NCBI GenBank assembly: GCA_935421135.1
Contig: OW285187.1
Location: forward strand, 12,549,929 to 12,613,928
Origin: Bugulina stolonifera
Lineage: Eukaryota; Bryozoa; Gymnolaemata; Cheilostomatida; Bugulidae
Direction of reading: 5' to 3'
DNA length: 64,000 nucleotides
Position 1 is the first letter of the stretch. Each line of letters begins with the position of its first letter. Shown here in pieces: positions 50,401-63,931 of this stretch. The notes under the pieces are model-generated. The model worked only from the letters and a program-made list of their open reading frames with translations. It made no database searches and was not told where the DNA came from. Position numbers and translations under genes: made by a program.

Positions 50401-53400
50401 TACTAGCCGCAATGGGCTGCTGCTTTTAGCTTTTTCTTCATAAACACTGGGAACATACCAACTACTCATTATATTGCTGATAGAAGAGCAATAAGTAACT
50501 CTTGAGCTGATATTCCCAATTGGTACAATAAATATAATTCAGTTTGTGATAAAATGGCTAACGGGCATGCTATGAATGGAGAAGGGATGTTAAGAATAAG
50601 AGAAAGAAAGAATGGGCCAGTGGAACAAACAATCTTACTCTTCTAGAAAATTCTGCTGTGGTCCAATCACTGATCCTGGTCGGCATATCCTCAGCCATGC
50701 AATGGTCTCTGCAGCGGTAAACCTATAGTGCTTCATTATATAGATTCCTATCAGCGTGCCTGTTCTGCCAAGTCCAGCTGCAATACATATAACACTAGTT
50801 TAGTGCGACACATCTACACAACACAATGTGTCACGTTAAACGTTTCTTTTGAATACGTTTCAATGATTTAACAAACATAAATAGTTCACAGCAATTTTTA
50901 AACTAAATTAATTCCGCACTAAATAACTGTTAATCACCAAATCTTCAGTGATTCACAGAAACAAAAAGCGGCACATCACACCTTGTTTGTTTTTTATGAT
51001 AGAAAATAGGAACTTTTGCCTGGTGCATGTACATTCTTTCCTTATGCATCATAAGTGGTAGTAGAGTACATTAGTTACAATCTACCAATCCATGTCCAAC
51101 AAGAGTATAGGTCATACAGTCATATAAGTTATGAACTAATGAACCAATAAAGTGACACAGAGCCTCAAGGTGATCCAAACAAATATACAAGGAGCTAAAA
51201 CTCCACAAGGCACCAACATGACTTAAAACTGTTTAGTAAATCCTCATGCTTGTTATTAGTAATACGGTATTACATAATATATTATAAATATTGTGAATTT
51301 TTACTGGTAATTTGACTAGAAAACTGTGTCCAAGCTAATAATAGATTTAAGAGTTGTGCCCACCCTGCAGAGATGACGCCACTTGTGAGCTACAGTGAGC
51401 CAAATAGTGATTACTAATGGCTATAGAATTAATTTCATTCAGCAACAGTACATCTTAGCAGATCGATGGCTGACCTAACTCAGTGGACATCAGAACAAAG
51501 CTGCTGGGTATATGCTACCAGCTAAGGGAACTATTTTGACACGGGGAAGATAACTCCAGTGGTTTATTATTCAAAACAATTCCTACACACCTTTACAGTG
51601 AACAGCCACGGCTCCATCAGTTGCCTCACAGATGTCTAGAAACCGTTTGATTATAGATTCATTTGGTGTCGAACCATCAATGAAGAAGAGATCATGGTGA
51701 TCAAAACCTCCGTCAGTAAATCTTTTGGCATCGTACAACTTTTTATTCAGTCGAATAACTGTCGTAACATTGTGCTTGCGGAAATATGGAAAGTAGGCCT
51801 CTGGTGCATGCAATGGATACCCTGCCATATAAACATACAATACATTAGTTATTCAGTTCCAATAACAATTGAGATCACTGCAATTGATAATTAAAATTTG
51901 CCTGTTTAGTGACCCGTTACAAAATTTAAAATGCTACTTGAAGGCCATGAGAATTTACATACAAGTTCAATATTCATAGACCTCTGGGGTCAGTTTACTA
52001 ACGAGTCTCAACAGAACAATATACCTTATAATAATGACAGCTATTGAACGGTGGGTATACAACCTGTGTAATATAAAATTATTACACTAAATTACCAAAG
52101 CTGACCTCACTCTAAGCAGTTCACTTACCCAACTTGAATTATTAGCACAACAAGCAGAGCAGAGGCTAAATTTATAGGTAGAATAAGGGTAGGCACCACA
52201 GCAGCAAATTATAAGCATTAGTAGCATGTATAATAACATTATGTAATTATGTGTTAGCGCAAGGTTTTCCTGGAGGTCCATCTACTATATACATGTAATT
52301 TTATACATTAGGTTTCAGAGGTTGATGACTGTACTACCAATTATAGTTTGTTTTACTTCAAATATCAGTAAAAACTAGACATTTCATCTTTTTACTTATT
52401 TTCATCTGAATAAGATGGAAAGTCACATTTTTATGTCTGAAAGCTAAAGAATTGTTAGTTCCACATCTTTCTGGTTGAGCATTTACGTGATAAGTAGATA
52501 GACCTCTGTGTGGTTATTAACATGTATGAGCTATTTAGTGTTAGCATTAGGAGAGTACATGTAGGTATTAATTTGTACCACTGTTGGAGGAGCGTGAGTG
52601 AGGTCCACTAAATGCCACAAACTTTCCTGGTAGAATCAAGCTCGCGTCACCGTGCTCTAAACTCTAAACGTGTGGCAATAATCAAGTTAAGATAAAATAT
52701 ATTAGATATCAATATTGATCACTAATATATTACAAACACAAAGCACAGCACACTAGGAAACCCACTCCAAGTAAACAACGGCAGCTACGCCAGGAAAGAG
52801 GAATAATATAGAACATTGCCATTGCCAGAGACTTGCTATAGATCAGCATTATATAATCTTTGGTAATATTTATTCCAAAAGAGTTCTATACTTGATGACA
52901 TTTGCATGCACTGAACAAGAATTTACTAAATTATACAAACTCTGTATGTTATCATAAAACTGGTTACTTGAATGAGGTGGATAAACTGTTGGTGTACACA
53001 CGTTTGTTTTTCACATGTGCAAAAGACAACAATGGCAACGCTCTATAACTATAAAATATATATGCACTGCTTGCGCTGATTGGAAGGTAGGAAAGTGAAC
53101 TAGTAAAGGTTCCGTAGACTAAAATATAGTCTTCGGAATATTCTAGAAGCTGTAAGAAAATATTGAGAAGGAATATTAGTGAGAGAGCCACACTCAGTAA
53201 CAAGCGAATCACAACATTGTGTGCCGACGGTTACCATTTTCTATACAGCTCTTTGGATGTGGACCGCAAAAAGACAGAAACTTTTTTGGCAATGTCCAGT
53301 TGAAATCACCATTTTCTACTTTCTGCAAGCATTGTATAACAATGTACATTCAATGGCAGCCAAATTCAAGCATTAGGCACAATTAACCAGCTCAACGAAC

Positions 53401-56400
53401 ATGCCTTTCAAGTGAAATTAAGACACAACAATGGCCGACATATAGATTAATGATTACAAAAGCTATAAAACGCTGTTCTTTATGGTCGGCTAATCAATAC
53501 TGCACAAGGAGAGAATCTATCAATACTACTCAATGAAGATATATAATAGAGATCAACTATATTGAGTAACAGCATGGAATAACGCTGTAAATGTTGCACT
53601 CAACTCCATGTAGTACGAAAGTTCAGTGTGAAAAAGACTCAGTCGTGATCAGTGGTGATCGGATGAATGCACATAGAAGCTAGTCACATAGTAAAGACAT
53701 GAGTGATTAGTTAAATGTAGTGTTACATAGACCATATAAGCAGATTGTAACTTCCATACAGAGCAATAATGGGATTTGATAGATTTTCAAGACGTGCTTG
53801 TGCTGGAGTTGTCTTCCCTAGCATCATATAAATGATGATGGTTTAGTTCAACTAGAGTAGGTTTGAAACACAATATTTTCCTTTTCTAAATATATTGTAA
53901 AAGTTAAACATCATATGGCATATGGAATAAATGGAGGGACTGGAAGAAATATCAGATGGGCAAGGCGTAGTGAAACAGAGCACATCTCACTCACCTCATA
54001 GTGTTCATACTCATTAACATCGAATGTATCAAAGTTTACGAATCCATGGATCAAAGCCTGCAATAAGAGAGCAGCAGTTGTGTAGTGCAAGTAACATTTG
54101 TAGAGGATATTTTATACAGTTATATTACAGTAATTAAATTAACATAGCAACTATTGCTCAACATATCCTAACAACTGCTTAGTGTGTAGTCAATAGTAAC
54201 TGGATTGGCATCCCCCATACTTGGCTTCGTATTTTTAGAATTGGCACTTATAATAACTATATAGCATAACATTTTACTGTATGCTACTTGTGGATCACAC
54301 AGTATAGCCCTACAATTTAGTTCTATAATAGTTCCATCAGCATTTATATGTGTACAAACCACATGTTACTTCTACTACTTCTCTGGTGTATATAGTACAC
54401 AATGTCAATTAGTCGTTCCATGAGGTACTTAGCCTAGAAGAGTTTGATTCTAACTGAGATTTTCTACCATACTAATAAGTTTAGTGATGAGATACCTTGT
54501 TGAGTCCATTGAGACAGTCTAGGACAGTGAGGTTGTAGGAGCTGACACCAAACGAGGCATCTCTATAAATAATATAACACAGCATATTATATACAACATG
54601 TTATACAACAGGTACATGTATATAACATGCCCATACATACATCATGCACATATTGTGCTCTTTACATATAATTATTATTATTACCTGTACACCTACACGT
54701 GTTCATAGTACATATATATGTATTTTATAATCGGCTAAATATATAACATATGTGATTGCATTAATGTAGTTTTTTAACTTACACATAGGGACCTACAGTA
54801 CGCCATCTGATGTAATACATGTCTAAAGATGTATAGGATTTATACGATTTGTGTATGTATATGGTACACTAAGCTACAAATACTAATATACACTGTATCT
54901 ATCTTGATATAAAATATAATTGTAGGACTGTGTGTATACGTGTACTTAGAAACATTACACCACAAGTATGAGATGTGTATCACCTCCATGTCGTTTTTGT
55001 GTTTAGCTAAGAATGTGAAAAGAATGATGCAATCATAAACAAATGAGTTTAAGGAAAGTGAAATACATGTATATGGTTTGAAGCATAGTATGAGATCTCA
55101 GTAGTTTATATACATGTTTACAGTGTTATATAACTACATTACTACCTTAGTTACGCACATACAAGGATAGAACTATATAATATAGTTATTGTACAGAATG
55201 TAATGTGAACCAACTGGAAGAACATATCCAAGCAAACTACCACTAACATAATACTATCCATGACTACATCATAAAGTTTTGACAAGAGGCACATGCTTCT
55301 TTTAGGATTATTGGCAGGGAGATAGGAAAGATAGGAAGTTATTTACTTGTGTCTATCTCTAAAATAATCTTGTTTGGCAAGTGCGATAGGGAGCACCAAC
55401 TACTACCACTGTTACTAGCACTACTACTACTACTACTACTACTACGGTAACTAGTGCTACTAATTATTTACTACTACCCACACTAGTACTGGTACTACTA
55501 CAACTACTACTACTGATACTACTACCAACACTAATACTGATACTACTACCAACACTAGTACTAATACTACTACCAACACTAGTACTGATACTACTACCAA
55601 CACTAGTACTGATACTACTACCAACACTAGTACTGATACTACTACCAACACTAGTACTGACACTAAATGTAGTAATACCTGAATGGCAAGTAGTGGTCTC
55701 TATCTCCAGGTATAAGAGGTCTGTAAGCCTCTTCTGGTGTCTTCTTCAGGTACAGAACCTGTACAACAAGTCAATAATACAGTACATTAAAGAAATATTA
55801 TAGATAATACAGCATTTAGATAGTCGATGCTCACTCATTCATCTGGCACATTATTTCCTATCCAGTTTCAAGCTTGGATTATTAAAATAACAAATGGCTG
55901 ATATCGTAATTTGATTTCACAGGATATTTAGTAGGTAATGGAAAAAGAAATCTCGTACAATTAATAATGGTCTGGTGATAACAGTAAATCAATACAACTA
56001 CTACTACACACAGAGTGTATAGTATATACAGCGTACAGCGTGTACAGTGTACACGTACAACCTATACATGTAGATATGTCCATATCAATCCAGGGATGTA
56101 TTGCTCTATTCATCAGTCAATACTGAAATTCTATTGGCTATTAAATGCTGCTGAGAACATGACTTGCAGAGCAAAGTTGTGACGTGAGTGAAATCCAGCA
56201 AGTTTTTCATCCACAACTAAAATGCGTAGGATTAAAAAAAACATCCCATATTTTGTTGATATCAACTGTCAGTGTTAACCACTACATGAAAGGTGGACAT
56301 TTGTGACTTTTGATTTACCAAATGTGACAAATATAGTGTATGTATGAATAATTGATTTTCAAGTGACAACTGAAGTAGAACTTTCAATCAATAATTTTAA

Positions 56401-59400
56401 TTTTATTTTAACTCCAGGAGTAAACTAGTTTAATGACCCACATTATTATATGATCACAGCCAGAGCCATTGAGTGGCTCTGATCACAGCCACATGATTTC
56501 ATAAACTAATGTTCTGTAACCTCTGGTTGAAAATGCATTTGATTTTAGTAGTAGCTGTTAGCAATATGCAAGCGGAGTCATCTGGAGTTACTGAGATCTA
56601 GTCAATGTTTGGAATACATTGCCTGAGCATAACAGGATATGGGATTGTGTTTGGGCATCGAACTGATACATAATACAATGAGATACGTCTGATTACAAAC
56701 AACATCAGCGAAGCGACAAGAACAATTTCAGTCGTTCCATCAAAGCTACTTCTAATCCCTATTTTCCTTTTTAAACCAGTGACGCGCAAAATAATGACAT
56801 ACTTCTTTGCAAACCAAAACCACATGTTTATGGAGGATAATGGTTGATGGAAAAAAGTTATTTTTCTACAAAGTTTCGTTAACACAACTCAATTTTTGGG
56901 TTAGTGAGTCATACTATACGACTTGTAGTGCCTCTGGTATGTAGAGGTGATCGCTTTCCGAGCTCCAACAATTTGGTGAAATACATCACGTAGATATATA
57001 TGATTGATTCAGGTATTATAGCAGATGAATACTGCTGGCTGCGGTAGCAAATACGCAGGGGATGACCAAACACACACTGAACATCAATACATAAACATCA
57101 TAGCCTGTTTTTCTGCATTTTTAATAGAAGTGTTTATCAAATTTTCTCTCTATCTTTCTCTCTCTTATCCACTGTATATGTGAATTAAGCACGAAGCTTT
57201 CATCAGCATCGATCGTTTAAAAATACCGGTATTTAAAATCTATTCAGTTTTACCATATTGCATAGTGAGTAGTATTTTTATATAATTATATGGACCCTAC
57301 AGTTATGTAACATCGATGTGCAATATTTATGTCAAATATTGAATTATAAGTACTAATAATAGTCACACAATGTAGGTATAAATAGTTTATCATACGTGCA
57401 CTAATCCAATACAGTATATAATATAATTATTCTATACAGTATACATACAGCGTATGCTCCGGCTAGGAAGGCAGAGTTGGCACGTTTGCGAGGCTCATAC
57501 GATGTATAGTGCACGATCTTCTTTTTGTTCAAAGAGTATGACTGTAATGGAAATAGTATTACAACGGTATATACATGTTAACTATAGCGTTGCAATGGAA
57601 CACATGCATATATGACACATAAACGCATGAGATATCGCAATATGCAATGCAACTTTTTACTTTATAGTTATATACTAAATGCACTACATATACAATACAC
57701 TAGTACAATAACGTCATTTGTACAGACCGATTATAATACACATGTAGAAATTGAGTAAGTCAAGTTGTATACACATTGCATACTGATATTCAGTTAACTG
57801 TAGCATAGGCTCCAAAAGTAAAATGTGTATAAAATATTATGAGGTACATAGGCTATGGGTCTATCAGCTGTAGAGGAATAGAGAAGGAAGTGATAGAAGG
57901 GAAAGTCTTGATGATAAGATGTCATTGAATACATAATTAGATGTCATTGGCCTACCTACCATGTACTTGTCCTTATAATTAGCGTAATAAAGAAAACGCG
58001 TATTATTTATTAACGGTAATTAGCCTGTGATACCATTCTACACAAACACAGCTTTCATTTGCAAATACATGTTTAGCACCATGTATGATGCATACATTGC
58101 AAGTGCTGCGTATGCTACAATATAGAACACTTGCTTGCATACGTAATGCATGGATATCATTTCCATGTTTGCAACTTCAAGTCAAGTAGGAGATATAATA
58201 CCAGTGTTACTACTTTACATACAGTATATACATGTCATGCATGCACTATGTATGCATATATACTGACTATATTGAAGGGCTACCAACTTGTTTATGACAT
58301 GTCATATAGCTTTATATTTACCCTCCCAGTACAGTACTACATCATATCCCCACTTCATTTGTACATATAGATCGTATCTCTGCTAGCTCAACAAGTATTA
58401 TCATGGTGGCATTACGTAATACATGCTATAAATAGTAACATTGACAGACTCTACCTGGATAACATCAATTTGCTATTATTTTAAGTCAATAAAATACTGG
58501 AGATAGGAGTGAAGTTTTATGCCAATATTACCCTATACTAATCACAGATACGATTTAGATAGCGGTACACAGTGTAACATAGAGTAAGGGCATAGGAGCA
58601 AGTAATGGGCAAGCCAAGCCAATGCTGCCAAGGTTATAGTGTTAGTCAGCATACCTTAAGCTTCTTGTTCACTTTACAGCAGTATCTGTAGACATGTGAT
58701 AAGTTGAGTGGCCCAAAATCTGCATAGAAGCTGAAAGATAAGAATACAAACAGTAGTAGATTGATAGTAACTAGTAAATACTGCACAGTGGACATGGTTC
58801 TTGGATATATAAGTAATATATAAGTCCATATCAATACCTTCTGTAGCCTTCAAAGAAATACACATACGTATAGCCTAAATAGTATTATTACTATGACTTG
58901 TACATAATGTAACAGTATATGTGTACTACATGTATATGCAATAATATTATGGCCAGAAATGCAATACTACAAGATAAATGCTTACTAGGAAGTACGCAAT
59001 GGGCTGGACAGGCAAGCAGTAAGTAGGGAGAGCTGCAATGGTATCCAAAATATTTTTGTGGCAACTTGACTGAACTATTGGCCAGAGGGGAACAAAAGCA
59101 GAGTCGAGCTGCTATCAACATCAAAAAGTTATTATTGCAGTATGCAGTAGACTGTCCTACTTTATGTATGCTGTGAACACTGTCATCCAGTGTTGATTTA
59201 TGGCCTACATATTATACACTGTCCTGTGGCTACAGAGTCATCTTGGGTAGCACTGCACATTGTAGTATACAATGTATAACCTGTAGTGGACAATGTATAA
59301 CCTGTAGTGGACAAGGTATAACCTGTAGTGGACAGTGTATAGCCTGTAGTGGACAGTGTATAACCTGTAGTGGACAGTGTATAGCCTGTAGTGGACAAGG

Positions 59401-60633
59401 TATAACCTGTAGTGGACAGTGTATAACCTGTAGTGGACAGTGTTTAACCGTTGTGGACAGTGTATAACCTGTAGTGGACAGTGCATAACCTGTAGTGAGT
59501 GGACAGTGTATAACCTGTAGTGGACAGTGTATAACCGTAGTGGACAGTGTATAACCGTAGTGGACAGTGTATAACCTGTTATAGTGGCCAGTGTATAATC
59601 TGTAGTGGACAGGCCTAATAACTCACTTTTCATATATTAGCTCATCATCAATGGAGAAGAAATGTGTGTTTATGGTAGACTTGGGTCTGGCTCGTAGAAC
59701 AGCAAAGTAGAATCGATCTAAAAGAGCAGCATACAATCATAGTAAGAGTACTACAGTGTATTTGTAACACTAGAATATCTATACTATTCATACATGGGTC
59801 ACTCATAAGGCAGCATATTGTGACCCTACCCAATAGCAATCAGCATTGCATTGAATAGGCAGCAGCGCTGACTCTACTGGCTGCTAGGATACACCCAAGC
59901 CATATTAATGACAAATATTCTACACAATACACAATACAATGTACAAGTAGAAAAATTATCTGGAGTTAAGTAAGACTATTTGCAGTGTATGTTACTTTGT
60001 TTGCAAAAGGCCAATGTCTTATTGTTTACTTATGCTTACAATACAAAGTGGATAATGTTACATATTCTGTTACAATGTCAACTTATTATCACCATTGTAA
60101 TAATAAGAGCATGTTTTATTATGTAGTATCTTGAAACCAAAATGTACATGTACATGTACTGCTGTATACTGCATATATTCTAAATTCCAATTCATGACTT
60201 ACACATTAGTGTGAATGTAGATCTATGCAAATAGTAAATGTGGTTAAGGGATGTTAATGGAGATCTGACATAAGACGCTAGCTACATTACGTACAGTGTT
60301 AGAGGTAGGTGTACTGCGTCCAGTGTCCACCGTCCTGCGTCCACTGTAAACTGGTATGGAATATATACCAGTGTAAGCAGTACACCATCACTTCTAACAC
60401 TGGCTATGTAATGTCTATGACCGTGTAAAATGTGCTAAGTGGAAGGGTGTAAATACCAATTATCACCATAATTGGTATTGATTTTGTATGGAACCAGCCG
60501 CTGTATATGAATGGAACTAAGTCAATACCTAACGCATAAGTAACTATGACCTTACGGGCATACCTCTCACTATCTCTGCAGCACTGTGTAACACCTGTAA
60601 GTCATTCTCCTCGTTGAATGAATGAGGACCCAT
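44437..60633 (-). CDS. Dual-specificity protein phosphatase CDC14
   Basis: About 16 exons on the minus strand, in transcript order: 60633-60564, 59717-59627, 58730-58655, 57541-57449, 55758-55679, 54562-54496, 54057-53995, 52654-52579, 51821-51591, 50777-50639, 50230-50029, 49806-49564, 49143-49028, 47954-47778, 46879-46714 and 44466-44437. The joined frame is 639 residues. It begins [20 protein letters not shown], then [39 protein letters not shown] and NGLNK, the CDC14 N-terminal domain. The catalytic domain has FFIDGSTP (acid Asp254) and HCKAGLGRTG with Cys281, 27 residues apart as in human CDC14[19 protein letters not shown] and [12 protein letters not shown] follow, then a Ser-rich tail. 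CDC14 removes phosphates from CDK sites and in animals is linked to cilia and DNA repair. The last exon (TIHGSYTLY) and the acceptor of the eighth exon (GAG) are the least certain. Confidence 0.9.
45599..46676. mobile_element. Foldback DNA element with about 240-265-bp terminal inverted repeats
   Basis: The left arm begins CCGTGGCCGATTTCTGCCAC and runs to about 45863 with repeated CATGTGAAAC/CACCTGAAA blocks. The right arm (about 46436-46676) is the imperfect reverse complement and ends GTGGCAGAAATCGGCCACGG. TA dinucleotides flank both ends (45597-45598, 46677-46678), a probable target duplication. The centre is AT-rich and has no transposase frame. It sits in the last intron of CDC14, 37 bp from the preceding exon's end. 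Confidence 0.85.
47153..47355. repeat. Degenerate AGTGACTAGT-type tandem repeat
   Basis: Many imperfect copies of GTGACTAGT, AGTGAGTCAG and GTACTAGTAACTAGTAGCGA in a CDC14 intron. The period is irregular. Confidence 0.5.
49225..49300 (+). other. tRNA-like/SINE remnant
   Basis: CTAGTGGTAATG followed by CACCGGGTTCAAACCCCAGT resembles a pol III A-box/B-box pair at tRNA-like spacing. I could not fold a complete cloverleaf, so this is more likely a SINE head than a tRNA gene. It is in a CDC14 intron. Confidence 0.35.
50284..50365. repeat. 19-bp tandem repeat, about four copies
   Basis: Units of TGTGACATAGATGTATGGG with increasing variation (TAGTTATATGGG, CATATGCATAGG) in a CDC14 intron. Confidence 0.75.
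55424..55661. repeat. Minisatellite, 24-bp unit, with ACT-rich flank
   Basis: From about 55524 the unit CCAACACTAGTACTGATACT plus ACTA repeats about 5.7 times. The preceding 100 bp are simple ACT/ACTAC trinucleotide DNA. The array ends 18 bp from the end of the 55679-55758 CDC14 exon, just inside the intron. The minus-strand open frame of alternating Val-Leu-Val residues is a product of the repeat and not a gene. Confidence 0.85.
59273..59611. repeat. Minisatellite, 21-bp unit, about 16 copies
   Basis: The unit TGTATAACCTGTAGTGGACA plus G repeats about 16 times with small variants. It starts only about 15 bp past the donor end of the 59627-59717 CDC14 exon. Open frames of 66-131 codons on both strands are repeat products. 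Confidence 0.9.
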
Positions 60634-62494
60634 CGAACAAGATGGTTATTAGAAACACTTCTGTACACTTTAGGCCAGCCGACTTATGTTTGGACACTCT
60701 GCTTCTGTTATGATACCAAATAGCTCGTGCTGTCTCTGATCTTCCTTGATGTAATATGTTTGATACCTACAAAACAACGGTGCTGTGCAGAATGGTACCA
60801 AAATACGATATACATTCCTTAAAAAATAATGGCCATTGCCCCAATCTGAAATTCTCAAGTTTAAAAACTATATTCCGCAAAGAAATGCAGATAAGATACA
60901 GCCTAAATGGCAGCAGAAATCTTGCCTAGAACATGACGTTATGCATTTTTTTAAATCTGCAGTCTGTAGTCTAAATGTTTCAAGTCAAATTTAACAATAG
61001 CGGATATAGATGAGTCATATTATCATGACTTGGGCATATTTTATGACAATAACCAGCTACACTGTTTAAAAATCATCTTATTCGATTATTGGAAAATGCT
61101 GACTATGTAATCAACATGTATATAACTCAATGGCTGATCTACCACAAATGCCCAAAAAGCTCAAGAATCAGTATGAGCTCATAGTAAAGAAGGATATTCA
61201 GATATTGGTAGTTTACGAATGGCTCAAGTGGTATGAGAAATAAGGCCAATGATGAACAGGTTGGAGATTCCTACAACTACACAGCATGCAACTAGTAGAT
61301 AATTATATATTCATTATAAATACTAGCACTACTAGTCCACTAAGCAATGAGCAGACAAAATAAAGTTCGACACTGAAGTCAGGTAAAAGACTTAAAAACA
61401 TAGGCCCTATCTTACACCATTCAAGATGGCTCCCAAATTGTTTAAGTGTGGCCCTCTCAACAGCATCATTTGAACAGGTTGACTCTTTAAATAAGCATGA
61501 CTGAAGACTTTTAATTGTGTATGTGCATTCCGCGTTGCATGAATGCCTAAAATAATCTAACAACTTGCGATTTAAATGCAATATTCGTAACTGGATAGCA
61601 TACATTTTAGTAGAGTAGTATTTGCCTCATAAGTCATAACATATGGTGAGCTCAAGTGGTAAAAAGAGGCATGGGCTAAGGATTTTAAACACAAACATTG
61701 GCAGTCATGATCAACCATGGCACTTGTACAGCATTCAATCCAGTATAATAAAAATCCAAATGTAATTCAAACTCACTTAGATCTACATACATGCAAGGGC
61801 ATGGGGGCTACCCTATTCTTTGGCTTCACAATTTAGTAAGAATACGAAATGTAAACAATTTGTATTTTTATTATAACTAATGCAATATTATATAACATAA
61901 ATATTTAAGACTCCTTACAATTTTTGAACTCGAAGTGGGTTTAACATCAACAACAACCATAATAATAATTGGATTATCATGTGATATCAACAATGTCCTC
62001 TAATGTGTAATACTAAGTGAATTACTATTACTATATTGATATTCATATCATATGATATAAACAGAATATGAACTGTTTAAACTCACAACTAAAGATAGAT
62101 AGATGATATAATATATTAATTTAGACTTAATAATCATAGTATATACATGTAGCATCAATATAATAAATTTCTATAATAAAGATAATTATAATATGGTTGA
62201 ATAATAATTAATAATCATAATTATTTTATAAAAATATAATTGCAAAAATTATAACTTTATAAATATAAATAAAAATAGAATAACTTTGTAAGTACCTCGG
62301 TTTTGTGAGATGCAATTGAGTTTCTATTAAACTTAATTATACAGAATGCACAAAAAATTTCAAACTAATGTAGGCTTAATTGATCATTTAATATTACATA
62401 GAGAGTAAAATATTACTCTTTAAAAAAGCAGTCTTCACTGCAAAGTTAGTAAGAAGGAAATACCAATGACCACATTGCAGCCATGTTATGAATC

Positions 62495-62600
62495 ACGTGG
62501 ACGTATATGACCAATCAATCGCATGTTTCACAATTATTGTTATAGCAACCGTCAGTTCATCCAATCACATTGCTGAACCATATTTACAATAAAATTGGAA
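62495..62600 (-). promoter_or_regulatory. Candidate promoter with CCAAT boxes, E-box and X-box-like motif
   Basis: Within about 100 bp are CACGTG (E-box, in ATCACGTGGACG), two CCAAT motifs (GACCAATCAATC and ATCCAATCACAT) and ATTGTTATAGCAAC (62536-62549), which fits the RFX X-box consensus RYYNYYATRRNRAC at every position. The next gene downstream in the minus direction is CDC14, about 1.9 kb away. Assignment to CDC14 requires a 5' UTR intron and is an inference. Confidence 0.3.
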
Positions 62601-62698
62601 TGCTGCCAATAGAGTATTTTCGATCAAACATTTAGCATGGTAAGACAACTCAGTTCCATATTATTGTTTATGGCTGTACGACGTATGTAAATGTACTA

Positions 62699-62701
<3 letters not shown>

Positions 62702-62745
<44 letters not shown>
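62702..62745. repeat. (CA)n microsatellite
   Basis: Uninterrupted AC dinucleotide run of about 22 units. Confidence 0.95.
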
Positions 62746-62748
<3 letters not shown>

Positions 62749-63345
62749 TATTACGCACAAAAGCAAAAATATGTTGAAAAGTTATTGTCTTATTGTTATT
62801 GATGACATGCAATGGATGACACTTGCAGCAAAGGTTTAGTCAGATAGAGCATATTATTTTGGTAACCTGTTGCAACAGTCGTGTAAAAGGTTGGATATAC
62901 ATGTACATGTAACAGAATAACATTTATCCAGAACCCTGTGTAGTAGCAGTTTGCAGATTGTAATGTCCAAAGTATCTTTACATGTACTTAACATAAAACC
63001 CATATTTTTCATTTTCAAACTATTCTACAAACCTACAATCTTAGAGAATAAACATTAGACAAATACATGTACATATAAATAGGGGGAAAGAATTTTATTT
63101 TTTATCTTTTCTTTGAAATCACCCACCTGCATGTGGTTTGAGAAACAAAACATCATAAATTACTCTATTTTTTATGCTTTTTAGCAAAATTTACAAAAAT
63201 ATACACTTAAACTTGAATATATATACACTTAGAGCATATACGATGAATAAAACTAAATTTGAGCTACAAAAGAGTATAATATACAAATACATGCAGATAC
63301 TAAAATAAATATTTTATAGACTTCACATAGTAAAACTATGATATG

Positions 63346-63931
<586 letters not shown>

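Larger units (their letters stand above)
60634..63345. other. Upstream region of CDC14 and 3' flank of the PERK-like gene
   Basis: No coding exon can be supported. A small open stretch at 60670-60775 (minus) lies just before the CDC14 start and may be 5' UTR. A less AT-rich patch at 62480-62640 carries promoter-like motifs (see separate entry), followed by a (CA)n microsatellite. The part 61840-62470 is extremely AT-rich. Confidence 0.45.

Noticed and set aside
55460..55663. Val/Leu-repeat open frame on the minus strand
   Set aside because: A direct product of the 24-bp minisatellite and ACT-rich DNA in a CDC14 intron.
59198..59633. Open frames on both strands with repeated TGYTLST or TCSGQCI units
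   Set aside because: Products of the 21-bp minisatellite in a CDC14 intron.
60670..60858. 62-codon minus-strand open frame just upstream of the CDC14 start
   Set aside because: It ends in a stop before the CDC14 ATG and has no family features; more likely 5' UTR than a separate gene.
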